From positions 1 to 42,435 of the forward strand of contig WTGI01000036.1 of NCBI GenBank assembly GCA_011523635.1: 42,435 nt of DNA, written 5' to 3'. The translations under genes were made by a program, and so were the position numbers. Each line of letters begins with the position of its first letter. The stretch's first letter is position 1. The notes beneath the pieces were generated by a model, which was given only the letters and a program-made list of their open reading frames with translations, made no database searches and was not told the origin of the DNA. Below are positions 40,319 to 42,435 of the stretch, one piece after another. This stretch comes from Acidimicrobiia bacterium (lineage in GTDB: Bacteria; Actinomycetota; Acidimicrobiia; Spongiisociales; Spongiisociaceae).

Positions 40319-42376
40319 ATGCCGGTTCGGGACTTGGACCGCCTCCTGCGTCCCCGGACGGTGGTGGTGGTCGGGGGCGACCCGGCCGAGCGAGCCATCC
40401 GCCAGTCGGACCGGCTCGGCTTCGAGGGAGAGATCTGGCCGGTCCACCCCAGCCGGTCCACCATGGCCGGGCGCCACGTCTACCCGTCGCTCGACGACCT
40501 GCCGGGAGCACCTGACTCCGCCTTCGTGGCAGTGAACCGCCGGCTCACGGTCGAGGTTGTCAGGCAACTGGCGGGAATGGGTTGCGGCGGGGCCGTGCTC
40601 TACGCCTCTGGATTCGCCGAGGCCGGCGAGGAGGGGGCCGAGATACAGGAACGGCTGGTGGACGGGCACGGGATGCCTCTGATCGGACCCAACTGCTACG
40701 GGATCATCAACGCGGTGATGGGCGCCGCCCTCTGGCCCGACGTTCAGGGCTGCCGGCGGATCCGGAGCGGGCCGGCCCTGATCAGCCAGTCAGGGAACAT
40801 CTCCCTCAACCTCACCATGAACCGGCGCGGGATCGACTTCAGCTACGTGATCTCGCTGGGCAACCAGTCCTCGGTCACAACCGAGGACTGCCTGGAGGAC
40901 TTCGCAGCCCGTTCCGAGGTGACCGCGGTCGGCATCCACGCCGAGTCGATCCTCGATCCGATCGCCTTCGGCCGAGCGGCGCTCGCCTGCCGGGACACCG
41001 GCACGCCCGTGGTGGTGCTCAAGACCGGGAGGTCGGAGGAAGCCGAGCGCATCACCTCATCGCACACCGCCGCGCTGGCCGCCCCCGCTGTTGCCTACGA
41101 CGCCCTCTTCGAGCGCTACGGGGTGGTGACGGCGGAGTCGATACCCGACTTCATGGCCACCCTGGGACTGCTGGACACGGTCGGCCCGATCCCCGGCAAC
41201 CGGCTGGTCTCCCTCTCGTGCTCGGGAGGCGAGGCGGCGCTGGTGGCCGACCGGTCGGTTCGCTACGCGGTGGCCTTCCCGGCCTTCGGCCCCGAGCACC
41301 GGGACCGGATCGCGGCCACCCTGCCGCAGTTGGTGACCATCACCAACCCGCTCGACTACCACACCTTCATCTGGGGTGACGAGTCGGCCCTGGAGCGATG
41401 CTTCACCGAGGTGGTGTCGGGGCCGTTCGACGCCGCCATGCTGGTCATCGACTGGCCGTCGGAGGGGAACGACGACACGGAATGGTGGCCCGCGCTCCGG
41501 GCGTTCGCCATCGCCGCCAACCGAGCGGGCCGAGCCGGCGTGATCGTGTCGGGGCTCCCGGAGAGCCTTCCCGGCCCCGTCCGGGATTTCGCAACGGAGC
41601 GGGGTCTCGGCATGGCCTGGTCGATCGATGAAGCCCTGGCCGGATTGGCGGCGGCAGCTTCGAGGGGCCGATGGCTCGAGGATCCGCCCCCGTCGCTCCA
41701 CATTCCCGCCGGGACCTGGACCGGTCCTGTCCTGGCCCTGGACGAACCGGCCGCCAAGTCGATCCTCTCGAGCGCGGGAATACAGGTACCCGACGGCGTC
41801 GTCGTGGACGCCTGCTCAGACGGCATCGCGGCACGGTTGCCACGTCACCTGTCCTTCCCGCTGGTGGCGAAGGCCGTCGGCCCGGTCCACAAGTCGCGGT
41901 CCGGTGGGGTGATCGCCGGGATTGCCGACCTGGAGGAACTCGGAGCAGCGATCGAGCGGCTGGGACGTGGTAGCCGCCAGGTGCTGGTCGAGGAGCAGGT
42001 GACGGGCGCCGTTGCCGAGCTGCTCGTGTCGGTGAGCCGGAGACCGCCGATCGGTCTGGTGGTGACGCTCGGAGCGGGCGGAACCCTGGTGGAGTGGTTG
42101 GAGGACACCACCGGCCTGCTGGCGCCCGTAACAGGGCCCGGGCTGCGAAGAGCGCTCCGCCGGCTCCGCATCGGGCGCATCCTGGAGCACCGGGTGCCCG
42201 GTCTGGTCTCCGACCCCGAACCGATCCGGGACATCATCGACCGGCTGACAGCACTGGTGGCCGGCCGCCCCGGCATCGTCGAGGTGGAGATAAACCCCCT
42301 CATCCTCACCGAGGAAGCACTATGGGCGGTCGACGCCCTGATCTCCACCAACCCGGAAGACGGGTCCAACTCCTAG
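40319..42376 (+). CDS. ADP-forming acyl-CoA synthetase (acetate-CoA ligase type)
   Basis: The 685-aa protein combines a CoA-binding domain (VVVVGGDPAERAIRQ to GPNCYG), a ligase domain with SSHTAALAAPAVAYDA (phosphohistidine H near 250), and a C-terminal ATP-grasp domain (FPLVAKAVGPVHKSRSGGVI, VEVEINPLI). Such enzymes form acyl-CoA from acid, CoA and ATP, giving ADP and phosphate. In this operon the likely substrates are gamma-butyrobetaine or carnitine-type acids. Size and domain order are normal, with both subunits in one chain. It is the last gene before the terminator-like hairpins. Confidence 0.88.
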   Translation: MPVRDLDRLLRPRTVVVVGGDPAERAIRQSDRLGFEGEIWPVHPSRSTMAGRHVYPSLDDLPGAPDSAFVAVNRRLTVEVVRQLAGMGCGGAVLYASGFAEAGEEGAEIQERLVDGHGMPLIGPNCYGIINAVMGAALWPDVQGCRRIRSGPALISQSGNISLNLTMNRRGIDFSYVISLGNQSSVTTEDCLEDFAARSEVTAVGIHAESILDPIAFGRAALACRDTGTPVVVLKTGRSEEAERITSSHTAALAAPAVAYDALFERYGVVTAESIPDFMATLGLLDTVGPIPGNRLVSLSCSGGEAALVADRSVRYAVAFPAFGPEHRDRIAATLPQLVTITNPLDYHTFIWGDESALERCFTEVVSGPFDAAMLVIDWPSEGNDDTEWWPALRAFAIAANRAGRAGVIVSGLPESLPGPVRDFATERGLGMAWSIDEALAGLAAAASRGRWLEDPPPSLHIPAGTWTGPVLALDEPAAKSILSSAGIQVPDGVVVDACSDGIAARLPRHLSFPLVAKAVGPVHKSRSGGVIAGIADLEELGAAIERLGRGSRQVLVEEQVTGAVAELLVSVSRRPPIGLVVTLGAGGTLVEWLEDTTGLLAPVTGPGLRRALRRLRIGRILEHRVPGLVSDPEPIRDIIDRLTALVAGRPGIVEVEINPLILTEEALWAVDALISTNPEDGSNS

Positions 42377-42381
42377 CGTCC

Positions 42382-42429
42382 TCTTCCGACGGAAGAACGC
42401 GAAAAACGCGGCAAGCGGGCTCCGCCCGC
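42382..42429 (+). terminator. Two consecutive hairpins after the catabolic operon
   Basis: TCTTCC/GGAAGA (42382-42396, loop GAC) and GCGGGC/GCCCGC (42415-42429, loop TCC) follow the stop by 6 and 39 bp. A short A-run separates them and no T-run is seen before the window ends, so the assignment is probable rather than certain. Confidence 0.5.
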
Positions 42430-42435
42430 CGGGCC

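Noticed and set aside
1-42435. CRISPR array or cas genes
   Set aside because: Repeats found are pairs, tandems or inverted ends; none shows regularly spaced copies with spacers and no Cas protein is encoded.

Overview
The window is high-GC DNA, roughly two thirds G+C by eye. It uses GTG and TTG starts, many overlapping stop/start pairs and near-consensus promoters placed directly at start codons, which suggests an actinobacterium. Carnitine/betaine catabolism together with a dense load of toxin-antitoxin and defence genes recalls uncultivated Acidimicrobiia-type symbionts. That placement is inference; there is no marker gene or rRNA here.

Layout. (1) 1-4.7 kb: debris and small cassettes. These are a 55-bp perfect inverted repeat, a 552/556-bp direct repeat carrying a 90-aa gene, a DUF2442-like fusion gene, a Phd/PIN toxin-antitoxin pair, an IS1595-type transposase stump, and small membrane or basic peptides. 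(2) 4.87-8.85 kb: a dimethylglycine-dehydrogenase-like FAD enzyme and a non-pyrrolysine MttB-family methyltransferase. (3) 8.87-11.1 kb: a broken mobile mystery protein A/B pair. The Fic gene (B) is interrupted by a 1,429-bp element with 12-bp terminal inverted repeats and a 3-bp target duplication. The element carries a nucleotidyltransferase-type pair and no transposase. (4) 11.4-13.1 kb: a Bcr/CflA exporter, a 168-bp MITE-like element and a small coiled-coil membrane protein. (5) 13.2-24.8 kb: a defence array in which fragments of the hsdR leader or 5' end recur between cassettes (FitAB-like VapBC; RHH/DUF5615; Gabija-like OLD plus UvrD; HicAB) before the intact type I restriction operon hsdR-hsdS-hsdM. 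(6) 24.9-26.9 kb: a Gp37/Gp68 (DUF5131) gene with its three-Cys-motif partner, the latter frameshifted. (7) 27.1-32.5 kb: a tightly coupled pair of DUF4143 ATPase and a 1,386-aa NACHT/STAND-like NTPase with a C-terminal PD-(D/E)XK-like nuclease. The pair lies between a peroxiredoxin 3' remnant and a second, longer peroxiredoxin gene. (8) 32.7-36.5 kb: that peroxiredoxin with an in-frame UGA exactly at the peroxidatic cysteine, a ruined MazEF-like pair, and an unknown operon ending in a MerR-DUF433 fusion and a PIN-like protein. (9) 36.7-42.4 kb: BKACE, a carnitine dehydrogenase-thioesterase fusion, an acyl-CoA dehydrogenase and an ADP-forming acyl-CoA synthetase.

Together the two edges could form one pathway. 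Gamma-butyrobetaine or carnitine is activated and oxidised, dehydrocarnitine is cleaved to betainyl-CoA and hydrolysed to glycine betaine, and betaine is then demethylated. Between the edges sits about 28 kb of accessory defence DNA.

The best candidates for undescribed biology are the DUF4143-NACHT-nuclease pair, the transposase-less element carrying a nucleotidyltransferase pair, the recurrent hsdR-5'-end architecture, the UGA-containing peroxiredoxin, and the 34.0-36.5 kb operon.
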